Shown one piece after another: positions 38,007 through 47,135 of a stretch of 64,000 nt of DNA. The stretch lies in assembly GCA_022787425.1 (NCBI GenBank), contig JALFWB010000031.1:124001-188000 (forward strand), in the 5' to 3' direction. The DNA comes from Akkermansia sp. Its GTDB lineage: Bacteria; Verrucomicrobiota; Verrucomicrobiia; Verrucomicrobiales; Akkermansiaceae. Position numbers and translations under genes: made by a program. The notes under the pieces were generated by a model that worked only from the letters and a program-made list of their open reading frames with translations, was not told the origin of the DNA and did no database searches. Position 1 is the first letter of the stretch, and every line of letters begins with the position of its first letter.

Positions 38007-39026
38007 ATGAACCGCTTTTTCATCCCTGTTCTCTTCGGCGTTCTGTCGGCTGCTTCTGCAGTGGCAGATCCGGTGTTTGTCGGGAAATTCCAGGCCAAGG
38101 TGGTACCGGAGCAGGTCGTTCCCTTGGTGTTGGGTGACCACGGCACACTCACCGGGTTGGTCGATGCGTCCCAGCCGGTAAAGGCCGGTACTGTTGTAGG
38201 TGTTCTCAACAAGGAGCGTACGGAGCAGGAGCGCGAGGATATGGAGTTCGACTTGGAGCGGGAGCGCCTCAATACGCGGGATGAAATCCGCAAGCTGACC
38301 GTTCAGCGGGAGAAGGTGGCATTCTATCTCAATCTCTCTGAAGAGGAACGAAAGTATGCTACCGACCTCAAGAGCGATGAACGTTCCATGACAGAGGAAA
38401 CCCTGCGGGACCTCGATGAACGTATCTCCATGCTCAAGCGGCAGTCCGAGACCATGGAGCGGCGTAAGCGCACGGAATTTGACCGCAATCATGAAAAGCT
38501 GACCGCCAAGATGCCCTTCGACGGTCGATTACAGTACAGTTTTTCTGTTCCGGATGACATCACGAAGCCCATGGAGTACAACCCATCCGTTGCCCAAGGG
38601 TTTGCGACAGCCTGCGATGATTCCTCCCTGTATATCTGCCTCAACATCTCGAACAGTGAGCTGACCCAGTTGCCGGCGGAGAATTTCACGGTTCATCTCA
38701 CCCTGCCGCGTAACAAAACGCTGGTGGCCGCATTTGATCACAGCAAGGTAGAGCGCGGAGGTAACAGCGATATGCTGGTATACTATTTTCGCGTGAAAGA
38801 CGAGGACCACGATACTGCATACAAAATGCTGGGGAGTATGGCCCAAGCGCAATTACTGTACGAACCGGGGGAGAGCACTACCCGCATTCGCAAATCGGTC
38901 TTGGCGGCGCGCCCGGAGGCTGCCCAATGCGAGAATTGGGAGCAGCTGGTTCGACTGGTTTACCCGGAGGCGGAGATCATCCTGATCGCTGACCGCGATA
39001 TCGTTTTGCAGCAACAAAAGCCGTGA
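38007..39026 (+). CDS. secreted coiled-coil protein, possible HlyD/MacA-like periplasmic adaptor
   Basis: Signal peptide; long charged coiled coil flanked by beta-rich segments; directly upstream of ABC ATPase and FtsX/MacB-like permease. Confidence 0.5.
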   Translation: MNRFFIPVLFGVLSAASAVADPVFVGKFQAKVVPEQVVPLVLGDHGTLTGLVDASQPVKAGTVVGVLNKERTEQEREDMEFDLERERLNTRDEIRKLTVQREKVAFYLNLSEEERKYATDLKSDERSMTEETLRDLDERISMLKRQSETMERRKRTEFDRNHEKLTAKMPFDGRLQYSFSVPDDITKPMEYNPSVAQGFATACDDSSLYICLNISNSELTQLPAENFTVHLTLPRNKTLVAAFDHSKVERGGNSDMLVYYFRVKDEDHDTAYKMLGSMAQAQLLYEPGESTTRIRKSVLAARPEAAQCENWEQLVRLVYPEAEIILIADRDIVLQQQKP

Positions 39027-39032
39027 TGGAGC

Positions 39033-39665
39033 ATGGAGCTCATCTGTGAAAAAGTCTGCTACGCCTACACCCGCAATCTGCCGGTGTTGCAGGATTTTTC
39101 GTATACATTCAAGCCCGGGGTAACCCTGCTGCGGGGGTACTCCGGCTCCGGCAAGACTACCCTGCTCAAGCTCTTGGCGGGGTACCTGCGCGTGACGTCC
39201 GGTCGCATCATCCCGCCCGGAGGGGTATCTGTTACCTCACGCGCCTATCTGCGGCGGCATGTGGCCTATATGTTCCAAGGAATCAACCTGCTGCCGCTCA
39301 TGAGTGTGGAGCGCAATTTGGGGCTGGCGGCGGAGATGGCCACGCTGCCGAATAAACAGTGGAAGACGCGCTGTGAGCAATTGTTGACGGACTTGGGGCT
39401 GCAGGAGCTCCGCCATCGCCGTGCGGACAAACTCTCGGGCGGTCAGGCTCAGCGAGCGGCACTGGCTCGCACCCTCATGAAAGATGCACCGACCGTTCTG
39501 CTTGATGAGCCTACATCGGGCTTGGATGACGGCAATACGTCTATCATCAAGAAGCTTGTCAACAAGGATGCATCCTCGCGTATCTGCATCATCAGTACTC
39601 ATGATAACCGCCTGCTGGATATAGCCGATGAAGTCATTGATTTTAACACTCCTATATCTTGCTAA
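39033..39665 (+). CDS. ABC transporter ATP-binding protein (LolD/MacB-type)
   Basis: GYSGSGKTTLL, LSGGQAQRAALARTL, VLLDEPTSGLDD. Confidence 0.92.
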   Translation: MELICEKVCYAYTRNLPVLQDFSYTFKPGVTLLRGYSGSGKTTLLKLLAGYLRVTSGRIIPPGGVSVTSRAYLRRHVAYMFQGINLLPLMSVERNLGLAAEMATLPNKQWKTRCEQLLTDLGLQELRHRRADKLSGGQAQRAALARTLMKDAPTVLLDEPTSGLDDGNTSIIKKLVNKDASSRICIISTHDNRLLDIADEVIDFNTPISC

Positions 39666-40776
39666 GGATACAGTGAACCGTTGGCTGACGCGCCTGTCCA
39701 GCCCGGTGGCGCGCGTGCTCGTTGTATTTTTCCTGTCACTTTGCGCACTCTGTTTCCTCGGCAGTTATGTAGTGAGCGCGAAGATCGTGCGCACACAAAT
39801 CATGAATATGGGCGGTGACCTTGTAACCGTTACCCTGCTTAATTCCGATGAACACGCTTCCGCTCTGCCGGGAGCAGGGGAAATTAAGGAGCTCTTCGGC
39901 GCGGATTCCTACTGCCTGCGTCTCTGTGGCTCGGCGTTCATCGAGGAACCCCGCAAGAGTTTTCAGGTTGCGACCTATGATTTCTGCCGTGTCGGGCAAA
40001 TGTTCCCTCTCATGGCGGAGAGCGGTTGCCCCACCTTGCTCCTGCCGGAGGGCAGCGAGGTGCCGATGGGACCGCTCACGGTCTCCATGCAGCGCATGAG
40101 TGTGGATGTTTTCGTTCGTCACCTGCCGGCGGACAACATGCTCTTCCGTCTCTTTCGTCACGGAATTATCGTCGTTCAACCGGAGACGCTGGCCCAACTG
40201 GGCGGTGGCCGTATTTCCTCTAACTTCTCCTTCCTCGTCCTGCGGGTCCCGGATTTAAAGGGGCCGGAGGACTTGAAGCGGGTGGAGCAGTACTTCCGCC
40301 GCCTCGGTAAGTTGGACGGCGTGCAGATGAATACCTCCTCCGTGGCCGATCTGCTCCGTGAAATGGATAACGTGCTGGATCGCCAAGTGCAGTGCCGGGC
40401 CGCCTTCTGCCTCGGCATCGGCTGCATCGTCGGCATTCTGCTGACAGCCCTTTCAGGTATGGAATATCGGCAGAACGAATACATTTATACCCTCATGAAG
40501 AGTTTCGGCATCCACCCGCTCCTGCTCGTCCTTGCTTTCCTCGTTGAAAACACCCTTCTGGTCGCCTTCTCCTTCCTCGCAGCGGTCGCAGTCTTCATGC
40601 AGTCCCAGCACTACATCATCTCCCAGTTCTTCAAACTCGGCCGCTATACTCTCTCCCTCAACGAGATTATGCCGGAAATCCGCCTCATTGCGGCCGCCCT
40701 CGCCGTCTGCGTCCTTATCTCTTCCTTCCCCATCATCCTCGCCACCAACCGAGAGATCGGCCGCGTCCTCAAATAG
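39628..40776 (+). CDS. FtsX/MacB-like ABC permease
   Basis: One N-terminal TM, large extracytoplasmic domain, three C-terminal TMs; start overlaps ABC ATPase 3' end. Confidence 0.75.
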   Translation: MKSLILTLLYLAKDTVNRWLTRLSSPVARVLVVFFLSLCALCFLGSYVVSAKIVRTQIMNMGGDLVTVTLLNSDEHASALPGAGEIKELFGADSYCLRLCGSAFIEEPRKSFQVATYDFCRVGQMFPLMAESGCPTLLLPEGSEVPMGPLTVSMQRMSVDVFVRHLPADNMLFRLFRHGIIVVQPETLAQLGGGRISSNFSFLVLRVPDLKGPEDLKRVEQYFRRLGKLDGVQMNTSSVADLLREMDNVLDRQVQCRAAFCLGIGCIVGILLTALSGMEYRQNEYIYTLMKSFGIHPLLLVLAFLVENTLLVAFSFLAAVAVFMQSQHYIISQFFKLGRYTLSLNEIMPEIRLIAAALAVCVLISSFPIILATNREIGRVLK

Positions 40777-40778
40777 CC

Positions 40779-41870
40779 TCAGTCCCGTTTTACGCTAAAG
40801 AGCTTGAGGTCGAGAAAGCGCCATACATCCACATCCCCCAAATGGTGAATAGCAAGCGGCTTAAAGCCCCATATGCCGAACTTCTCCTTCTTACCCTTCC
40901 ATGAGTGGAAAAAGCGACGAAGAAATCCGATCGGCGAAGGCGCTACACGATAGATATAATCATACTCGCCCATGTGAGCGATTCCCATCTCTGTAACAAT
41001 CTCCCACGCAGTCGAACGAACCTCTGCCAGCCTCTCCTCGGTGGCATTCACTGTAGCCGAACGAATAAGATCATTCGCCAAGCGCGCCATGAAACCGCGG
41101 TCCTTCTTCTCTGTTCCTCGCTCCCGGATAATGGAATAAACATCACGAATGACCTCCAGAAAATCAATAGAACGAGAAGAAAGTTGCCGGGTTTGCGCCA
41201 TAATGGAGCCGCCCCGCTGGATATAATGATACGGTCGAAACTCTTTCATGAAATACCCACAGCGCCCCAAAAGAAAAAATTGGAGAATGAAACTCGTATC
41301 CTCATACCAGCGTCCCACAGGAAATGTGATAGCATGTTCTTTGATCACAGAAAATCTGAACAACTTATTACACACGCTTGCATCCGTAACTAAAGCAACG
41401 GACGATGAGAATTCAGTTTTCCCCTCAAATTTGACCCTGTGGAACTCATGCATGCCGCGGACGATTCTTTGTCGCTCCACAGAATGATTAGGAACATCCC
41501 AATCAATCTGGATGCCGAAAACGACCAGATCTATATCATCCGAAATATGAGCCACACATTTCTCGTAGGCATTCGTCTCAAGCCAATCATCACTGTCGAT
41601 AAAAGTTATCCACTCACCCCTGGCAACCTCAAGTCCAGAGTTTCGTGCTGCTGCCAATCCCTGATTCTGTTGTCTAATGACGCGAACACGAGAATCTCGG
41701 GATGCAAAATCATTAAGAATATCGATAGAATGGTCCGGAGATCCGTCATCCACGCAGATAATTTCCAGATTATGGTATGTCTGTTTGCATATACTCTCTA
41801 AACATTGGCCGAGATACTTCTCGACATTATAGACAGGAATAACGACACTGATGAGAGGCTCTGAATGCAT
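40779..41870 (-). CDS. family 2 glycosyltransferase
   Basis: ISVVIPVYNVEKYLGQCLESICKQTYHNLEIICVDDGSPDHS, FIDSDDWLE motifs. Confidence 0.93.
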   Translation of the reverse strand: MHSEPLISVVIPVYNVEKYLGQCLESICKQTYHNLEIICVDDGSPDHSIDILNDFASRDSRVRVIRQQNQGLAAARNSGLEVARGEWITFIDSDDWLETNAYEKCVAHISDDIDLVVFGIQIDWDVPNHSVERQRIVRGMHEFHRVKFEGKTEFSSSVALVTDASVCNKLFRFSVIKEHAITFPVGRWYEDTSFILQFFLLGRCGYFMKEFRPYHYIQRGGSIMAQTRQLSSRSIDFLEVIRDVYSIIRERGTEKKDRGFMARLANDLIRSATVNATEERLAEVRSTAWEIVTEMGIAHMGEYDYIYRVAPSPIGFLRRFFHSWKGKKEKFGIWGFKPLAIHHLGDVDVWRFLDLKLFSVKRD

Positions 41871-41982
41871 AGGGATGATTATACAGAACACAACATACTG
41901 TTGCAAGCCTAAAAAACAATCAGATTCATTTTCATCCGTAGATGCGCTGCTCCATGCCCCTACATTCCTTGGCTCAATATTC

Positions 41983-42021
41983 AAAAACCGCCGCGCCGGG
42001 AATAGGTAAACGGCGCGGCGG
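41983..42021 (-). terminator. intrinsic terminator of metY-like gene
   Basis: Minus strand CCGCCGCGCCG...CGGCGCGGCGG followed by TTTTT. Confidence 0.85.
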
Positions 42022-42035
42022 GGGCGGATGGGTGG

Positions 42036-43322
42036 TCAGGCCTCTTGGATGGCGGCGAGGGCCTGTTGAAGGTCGGCGATGATGTCCTCGGCGTCCTCGA
42101 TGCCCACGGAGAAGCGGATGAGGTCCGGGCGTACACCGGCTTCCAAGAGCTGCTCATCGGAGAGCTGGCGGTGGGTGTGGCTGGCGGGGTGCAGCACACA
42201 GGTGCGGGCATCGGCCACATGGGTGACGATGGCGGCGAGCTTGAGGCTATCGATGAAGCGGATGGCGCGCTCCCGACCTCCCTTAATGCCGAAGGTCACC
42301 ACGCCGCTGCTGCGCCCGCCGTCAAACTGGCGCTGCGCAACCTCGTGGTAAGCGTCCTGAGGCAGGCCGGGGTAGTTCACCCAAGCCACATCAGGCTGTG
42401 CGCTCAGGAACTCCGCCACCTTCTGCGCGTTCTCGCAGTGGCGCGGCACGCGCAGGTGCAGGGTCTCCAGCCCCAAGTTGAGCAGGAACGCATTGAAGGG
42501 AGAGGGGATGGAACCCAAGTCTCGCATGAGCTGCACGGTGCACTTGGTGATGTAGGCCCCCTCGCCGAAGGCATCCGTGTACACCAGACCGTGGTAGGAC
42601 TCATCCGGCGTGGTCAGCCCCGGGAACTTATCCCGATGCGCGGCCCAGTCGAACTTACCGCTGTCCACAATCACGCCGCCCACCTGCGAGGCGTGGCCAT
42701 CCATGTATTTGGTAGTGGAGTGCATCACGATGTCCGCGCCGTGCTCAAAGGGGCGGCAGTTGATGGGCGTGGCAAAGGTGTTATCCACAATCAGCGGCAC
42801 TCCGTTGGCGTGGGCAATGCGTGCCATCTTTGCGATGTCCAGCACCTGCAGAGAGGGGTTCGAGATGGTCTCCGAGAAAAGGCACTTGGTATTCGGACGG
42901 AAGGCCGCCATAATCTCCTCCTCCGGCGCATCTTGGTTCACGAAGGTCACCTCGATGCCCAGCTTCTTGAAGGTGACGGCGAAAAGGTTGTAAGTACCCC
43001 CGTAAATAGCCGAGGTAGAAACGAAGTGATCCCCTGCCTCGCAAATATTAAAAACGGAATAGAAGGATGCCGCCTGACCGGACGCAGTGAGGATGGCCGC
43101 CACGCCACCCTCCAACTCGGCGATCTTCTTCGCCACACATTCATTGGTGGGGTTCTGCAGGCGGGTGTAGAAATACCCGGCGTCCTTCAGGTCGAAGAGG
43201 CGGGCCATCTGGTCGCTCGTCTCATAGCGGAACGTGGTGGATTGGAAAATGGGGAGCACGCGGGGCTCACCCTTCTTGGGCTGCCAGCCGCTCTGCACAC
43301 AGATGGTCGCTGCTTTGTTCAT
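42036..43322 (-). CDS. O-acetylhomoserine aminocarboxypropyltransferase/sulfhydrylase family PLP enzyme
   Basis: Cys/Met metabolism PLP family: VDNTFATPINCRPFEHGADIVMHSTTKYMDGHASQVGG. Confidence 0.88.
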   Translation of the reverse strand: MNKAATICVQSGWQPKKGEPRVLPIFQSTTFRYETSDQMARLFDLKDAGYFYTRLQNPTNECVAKKIAELEGGVAAILTASGQAASFYSVFNICEAGDHFVSTSAIYGGTYNLFAVTFKKLGIEVTFVNQDAPEEEIMAAFRPNTKCLFSETISNPSLQVLDIAKMARIAHANGVPLIVDNTFATPINCRPFEHGADIVMHSTTKYMDGHASQVGGVIVDSGKFDWAAHRDKFPGLTTPDESYHGLVYTDAFGEGAYITKCTVQLMRDLGSIPSPFNAFLLNLGLETLHLRVPRHCENAQKVAEFLSAQPDVAWVNYPGLPQDAYHEVAQRQFDGGRSSGVVTFGIKGGRERAIRFIDSLKLAAIVTHVADARTCVLHPASHTHRQLSDEQLLEAGVRPDLIRFSVGIEDAEDIIADLQQALAAIQEA

Positions 43323-43422
43323 ACGTGCCCAGCATAGCACGGAGCCGCCGTGAATTCAAGCCCAAATACCGGGGCCACCGCTCTCTGCCAACCGGAAAAT
43401 GCGGCGGTGGCACATTTTGTGC

Positions 43423-43451
43423 TTGCAATGCTGCCCGCAGTCAGGTACGCT
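43423..43451 (+). promoter_or_regulatory. probable ssb promoter TTGCAA-N17-TACGCT
   Basis: Direct reading; dyad GCACA-TTT-TGTGC at 43410-43422 abuts the -35. Confidence 0.5.
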
Positions 43452-43530
43452 GGAATCGCATAAATTCTTCCCGGTCGGCAGCAACGCCGTGTCGGGATCA
43501 GTTCCCATCACGTAATCAATCATTCAGCAT

Positions 43531-44091
43531 ATGGCAAGTCTGAACAAAGTCATGATCATCGGCAACCTGACTGCCGATCCCGAGGTGCGCAGCACCCCGC
43601 GAGGCAACAACCTCACCGAGTTTCGCGTAGCCGTCACACGCTACACCACCGGCGCCAACGAAGGCGAACGCCGGGAGGAGACCGCCTTCCTCGACGTCAC
43701 CTGCTGGGGTCGCCAGGCCGAGGTGGCCGCCCAATACCTCGCCAAGGGCCGCCCCGTCTTCGTTGAGGGTCGCCTGCAGCAGGACACTTGGGAGGATAAA
43801 CAGACCGGGCAGCGCCGCAGCAAGATCCGCATCATTGCGGAGAACATCCAGTTCCTCAACAGTCGCGGGGACGCCGCCCAAGGTGCCCCTGCCCCACAGC
43901 AACGCAGCAACTACGGCGGCGGCAATAATTACAGCGGAGGTAATTACGGAAACGGAGGCGGTAACTACGGCAACAACGGTGGCTATGGTAACAATGGCGG
44001 TTACCGCCGCGATGCCGGAGCTCCCCAAGGTCGTCCGACCCCGCAGGGTCCTCCCCCTCCCGAGGACGAAGGGGACGACATTCCCTTCTGA
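43531..44091 (+). CDS. ssb: single-stranded DNA-binding protein
   Basis: NKVMIIGNLTADPEVRSTPRGNNLTEFRVAVTR; Gly-rich linker; acidic tail EDEGDDIPF. Confidence 0.95.
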   Translation: MASLNKVMIIGNLTADPEVRSTPRGNNLTEFRVAVTRYTTGANEGERREETAFLDVTCWGRQAEVAAQYLAKGRPVFVEGRLQQDTWEDKQTGQRRSKIRIIAENIQFLNSRGDAAQGAPAPQQRSNYGGGNNYSGGNYGNGGGNYGNNGGYGNNGGYRRDAGAPQGRPTPQGPPPPEDEGDDIPF

Positions 44092-44116
44092 AGCGCAATG
44101 CTTCCGCGCCGGTGTG

Positions 44117-44821
44117 TTACTCTTCTCCCGGGTAGCGGAGCATAATGCGCGGCATAACTTGGCTGATGAGGCGGCGAATCGCCTCATCAGCATCTTTTTC
44201 GGAAAACGACGTCTCTCCACCCCAGTACGACCCGACCTGCAGGTAGGCCCAGCGCTGCACCGTGCCCCGCATCACGCGGTCCCACATATCCTGCAACGTG
44301 CGGCGCATATGCGAGTCCGTAATGCAGTTGCGCCCCACAAAGACATAGTAGTTGATGTGCTGAACACGCCCCCCCTTGCCTTCGCCCAAGGATATGTAGG
44401 AGACCAAACGCATGAAGCGTAGCTTGCGGCCATCCGCCAACGGCACCTCACACGTTTCGCCGTGCAAATTCTGATGCCCCTGGGCAGGCAGACAGCGTTC
44501 CGGTCGGTGGATTGAGGAATTCATGTCATTGCCGGAATAGACGATGGACACAGTCACCGGCGGGCCGTAGAGCTTCCCGGAGAGTGGGTTGAGCTGCGCA
44601 TAGCACGCCTTGCTGAATCGGGTGTCCGGTGCCAGGATACTGCGCTCAGCCTCGTCCTCCTGGCGCTTCTCGCCCACCCAACCGGGCAAGGAGCGTCCCA
44701 GCGGCAGATCCGGGCTGATGGCAGACTCCTCCGGTTTCGTCTGCTTAGGCAACAACAACACCGGCAGCAACAGGGCTGCCAACACCAACACAGGCACCAG
44801 GGGGTAGAGCTTCGTCTTCAT
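44117..44821 (-). CDS. exosortase-associated EpsI-family protein
   Basis: Single N-terminal TM, SSIHRPERCLPAQG motif and C-terminal pattern of EpsI/DUF3485; adjacent to exosortase. Confidence 0.78.
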   Translation of the reverse strand: MKTKLYPLVPVLVLAALLLPVLLLPKQTKPEESAISPDLPLGRSLPGWVGEKRQEDEAERSILAPDTRFSKACYAQLNPLSGKLYGPPVTVSIVYSGNDMNSSIHRPERCLPAQGHQNLHGETCEVPLADGRKLRFMRLVSYISLGEGKGGRVQHINYYVFVGRNCITDSHMRRTLQDMWDRVMRGTVQRWAYLQVGSYWGGETSFSEKDADEAIRRLISQVMPRIMLRYPGEE

Positions 44822-45774
44822 TTCACGTCTTCTTCTCGGTTCATCCGCACCACAACTCGGCGCTTCTTCAGAAAGGGTATTTCACCGGCCAACACGCCGT
44901 GCAGCACAAGCAAAATCAGCATGCTTGCGGGAAAAAAGAAGACCATACCGGACCAGTCATGCCAAGTCTTACCCGCAAAGGCTCCGTCCACGTACTCGGA
45001 GAGCACCAAGATGCTCGCCAAGCGGAAAGCGTTGGCCACAATGGAGATCGGGATGGCGCTCAGCCCCAGCAGAATGCGCTTCCACAGGGCCAAGCTGCTC
45101 GCCAAGTACCCCCAAGCCACGGAGAGCATCAGCAGTGCCATCAGGGAGCGCATGCCGCTGCATCCGCCCGCTATATTGAAGGATCCCCCCCACTGCCCGG
45201 AGGCAGAGCTGATGTTCGTACCCTCCACGACCGTCTGTACCCCGAACAGGGAGGCACCCCACTGCGCTCCCTCCGTGGCCAGCAGCTGCATCCCCACGGT
45301 CGCTTGCTGAAAACCCGGTAGCGGTATCGACAGCCACAAAAAGAAGAACGGGAAGGCGCACCTCCGCGCCGCGCGCCCGCCGATGTAGTACCATACCAAC
45401 CCGGTCAGCAGAAACGGCAGAGCACCGATGGCCACGCGCCCCTGCTGCGTGCGCGCCGCCAGCAGTGCCAATAAGCCACCCAATACCACCAAAGCCAAGC
45501 CCCACGGCCCGCGCTGCGGCTTCTCATCTTCCATCTCCCGACATGCATGAAAAACCATGTAGGCCGATACCAACAGCACGATCCCCCCGTGCTCGTAGTC
45601 GTTCTCTCGGTTCCATGAGCATCTCAGCCATTCCAGCGCCGTTTGCATCCCACACGTGTAGCCGGAGTAAAATCCGTAGTACCACACCAGTAAAGCCGCG
45701 CACAAGACAATTCCTCCCCAATCCATTAAGCCTAAGTGCTTTATGAAACTTTTTTGATTTGTTCTAAGATCCAT
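44818..45774 (-). CDS. exosortase
   Basis: Multi-TM protein with catalytic triad segments GGCSGMRSLMA (Cys), NAFRLASIL (Arg), WHDWSG (His). Confidence 0.87.
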   Translation of the reverse strand: MDLRTNQKSFIKHLGLMDWGGIVLCAALLVWYYGFYSGYTCGMQTALEWLRCSWNRENDYEHGGIVLLVSAYMVFHACREMEDEKPQRGPWGLALVVLGGLLALLAARTQQGRVAIGALPFLLTGLVWYYIGGRAARRCAFPFFFLWLSIPLPGFQQATVGMQLLATEGAQWGASLFGVQTVVEGTNISSASGQWGGSFNIAGGCSGMRSLMALLMLSVAWGYLASSLALWKRILLGLSAIPISIVANAFRLASILVLSEYVDGAFAGKTWHDWSGMVFFFPASMLILLVLHGVLAGEIPFLKKRRVVVRMNREEDVK

Positions 45775-45864
45775 TCTGAAAAAAAATACGCCTGTTCGTG
45801 CTTTTAGTATTGCCTTTTTTCAAAAAATGTCAAGAATAGACCTGCACGCATTTCAATTTTTACC

Positions 45865-46803
45865 ATGAAAATCATCAGCGGCACCGCACATCCAGAGTTG
45901 GCCCGGGACATTGCAGCGTCCCTGGGGCTCCCCCTCAGCGATACCACCGTGAATACTTTCCCGGACGGTGAGAGCTTCGTTCAAATCAAGGAAAGTATCC
46001 GTGGGGCGGACACTTTCATCATTCAACCCACCTGCCCACCCACCAACCACAACCTCATGGAGCTGCTGGTCATGGTGGATGCGGTGCGCCGCGCCAGTGC
46101 CAGCCGCATCACCGCCGTCATGCCCTTCTACGGCTATGCCCGCCAGGACCGCAAGGATAAGCCCAGAGTGCCCATCACCGCCAAGCTCGTTGCCAATCTC
46201 CTTACTTCCGCCGGCGTCAATCGCGTCCTCTGCATGGACCTGCACGCCGCCCAGATCCAGGGCTTCTTCGAGATCCCCGTGGATCATCTCCACTCCGTTC
46301 CCGTCCTCATCAAGCACCTCAAGCAGCACTACGTCAAGGACCTCGATAACCTCGTGGTCGTCTCGCCGGACATCGGCGGCGTCAAAAACGCCAAGAGCTA
46401 CGCCAACATCCTCGGCACCAAGCTCGCCATCGTGGCCAAGCAGCGCATCTCTGCCACAGAGGTGGATGCCCACGCCGTCATCGGTGATGTGGAGGGTAAG
46501 GACGTCCTGATGGTGGACGACATGACGGAGTCCGGCGGCACCCTCTGCGCCGCTGCCGCTGTCCTCAAGGAGCACGGCGCCGCCCGCATCTTCGCCGGCG
46601 TCTCCCACGCCGTCCTCAACGAGAAGGCCTGCGCCCGCTTGGCCGCCAGCCCCATTGAGCGTCTCCTCACCTCGGACTCCGTTCCCATGGCCAAGACCTT
46701 CGGCGGGGATATGGTGGATACCGTCAGCATCGCCCCGCTCTTTGCTCAGGCCATCCTGAACATCCACAACAACGACTCCGTCACTCACCTCTTCGACATC
46801 TGA
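45865..46803 (+). CDS. prs: ribose-phosphate pyrophosphokinase
   Basis: FPDGESFVQIKESIRGADTFIIQ, YGYARQDRKDKPRVPITAK, VDDMTESGGTL motifs. Confidence 0.95.
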   Translation: MKIISGTAHPELARDIAASLGLPLSDTTVNTFPDGESFVQIKESIRGADTFIIQPTCPPTNHNLMELLVMVDAVRRASASRITAVMPFYGYARQDRKDKPRVPITAKLVANLLTSAGVNRVLCMDLHAAQIQGFFEIPVDHLHSVPVLIKHLKQHYVKDLDNLVVVSPDIGGVKNAKSYANILGTKLAIVAKQRISATEVDAHAVIGDVEGKDVLMVDDMTESGGTLCAAAAVLKEHGAARIFAGVSHAVLNEKACARLAASPIERLLTSDSVPMAKTFGGDMVDTVSIAPLFAQAILNIHNNDSVTHLFDI

Positions 46804-46830
46804 CGCCCACCGCGTCAACACTCCCCTCCC

Positions 46831-46866
46831 GAGCCGGTCGCTCTACTGCGACCGGCTCGCTTGTTT
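46831..46866 (+). terminator. intrinsic terminator after prs
   Basis: GAGCCGGTCGC-TCTACT-GCGACCGGCTC then GCTTGTTTCTC. Confidence 0.75.
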
Positions 46867-46880
46867 CTCAGCGATATGCC

Positions 46881-47048
46881 TACAGCATTTTGAATGCTGA
46901 TGCAAGCAAAAAAGTGTGAAAAGTTGGATAAAATGGGCATTTTTGCCTATTTCCGGGTACTCATTCCCGGTGCTTGATCTAGCTCTTAATTCTCTGTAAA
47001 GTGTTGAGTACCAACGATAAACAGGGGGTATGCATTCAAAATGCTGTA
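46881..47048. repeat. 17-bp perfect inverted repeats flanking a 134-bp segment (candidate invertible promoter)
   Basis: TACAGCATTTTGAATGC (46881-46897) and GCATTCAAAATGCTGTA (47032-47048); internal 8-bp inverted repeat GGTACTCA/TGAGTACC (46956-46963 / 47005-47012). Confidence 0.7.
46974..47002 (+). promoter_or_regulatory. possible sigma70 promoter TTGATC-N17-TAAAGT oriented toward the autotransporter
   Basis: 4/6 and 4/6 matches, 17-nt spacer, lies between the inverted repeats. Confidence 0.4.
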
Positions 47049-47135
47049 TTTTCAAAGCAGCGTGAGGACATGGGAACCCGATTGCGGGTGCTCTGAGTTT
47101 TCCTCCCGGAAACCCCAGCTCTATTCATTCGTATT

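Noticed and set aside
42045-43337. 430-aa plus-strand ORF opposite the metY-like gene
   Set aside because: Shadow ORF; the minus strand encodes a clear PLP enzyme.
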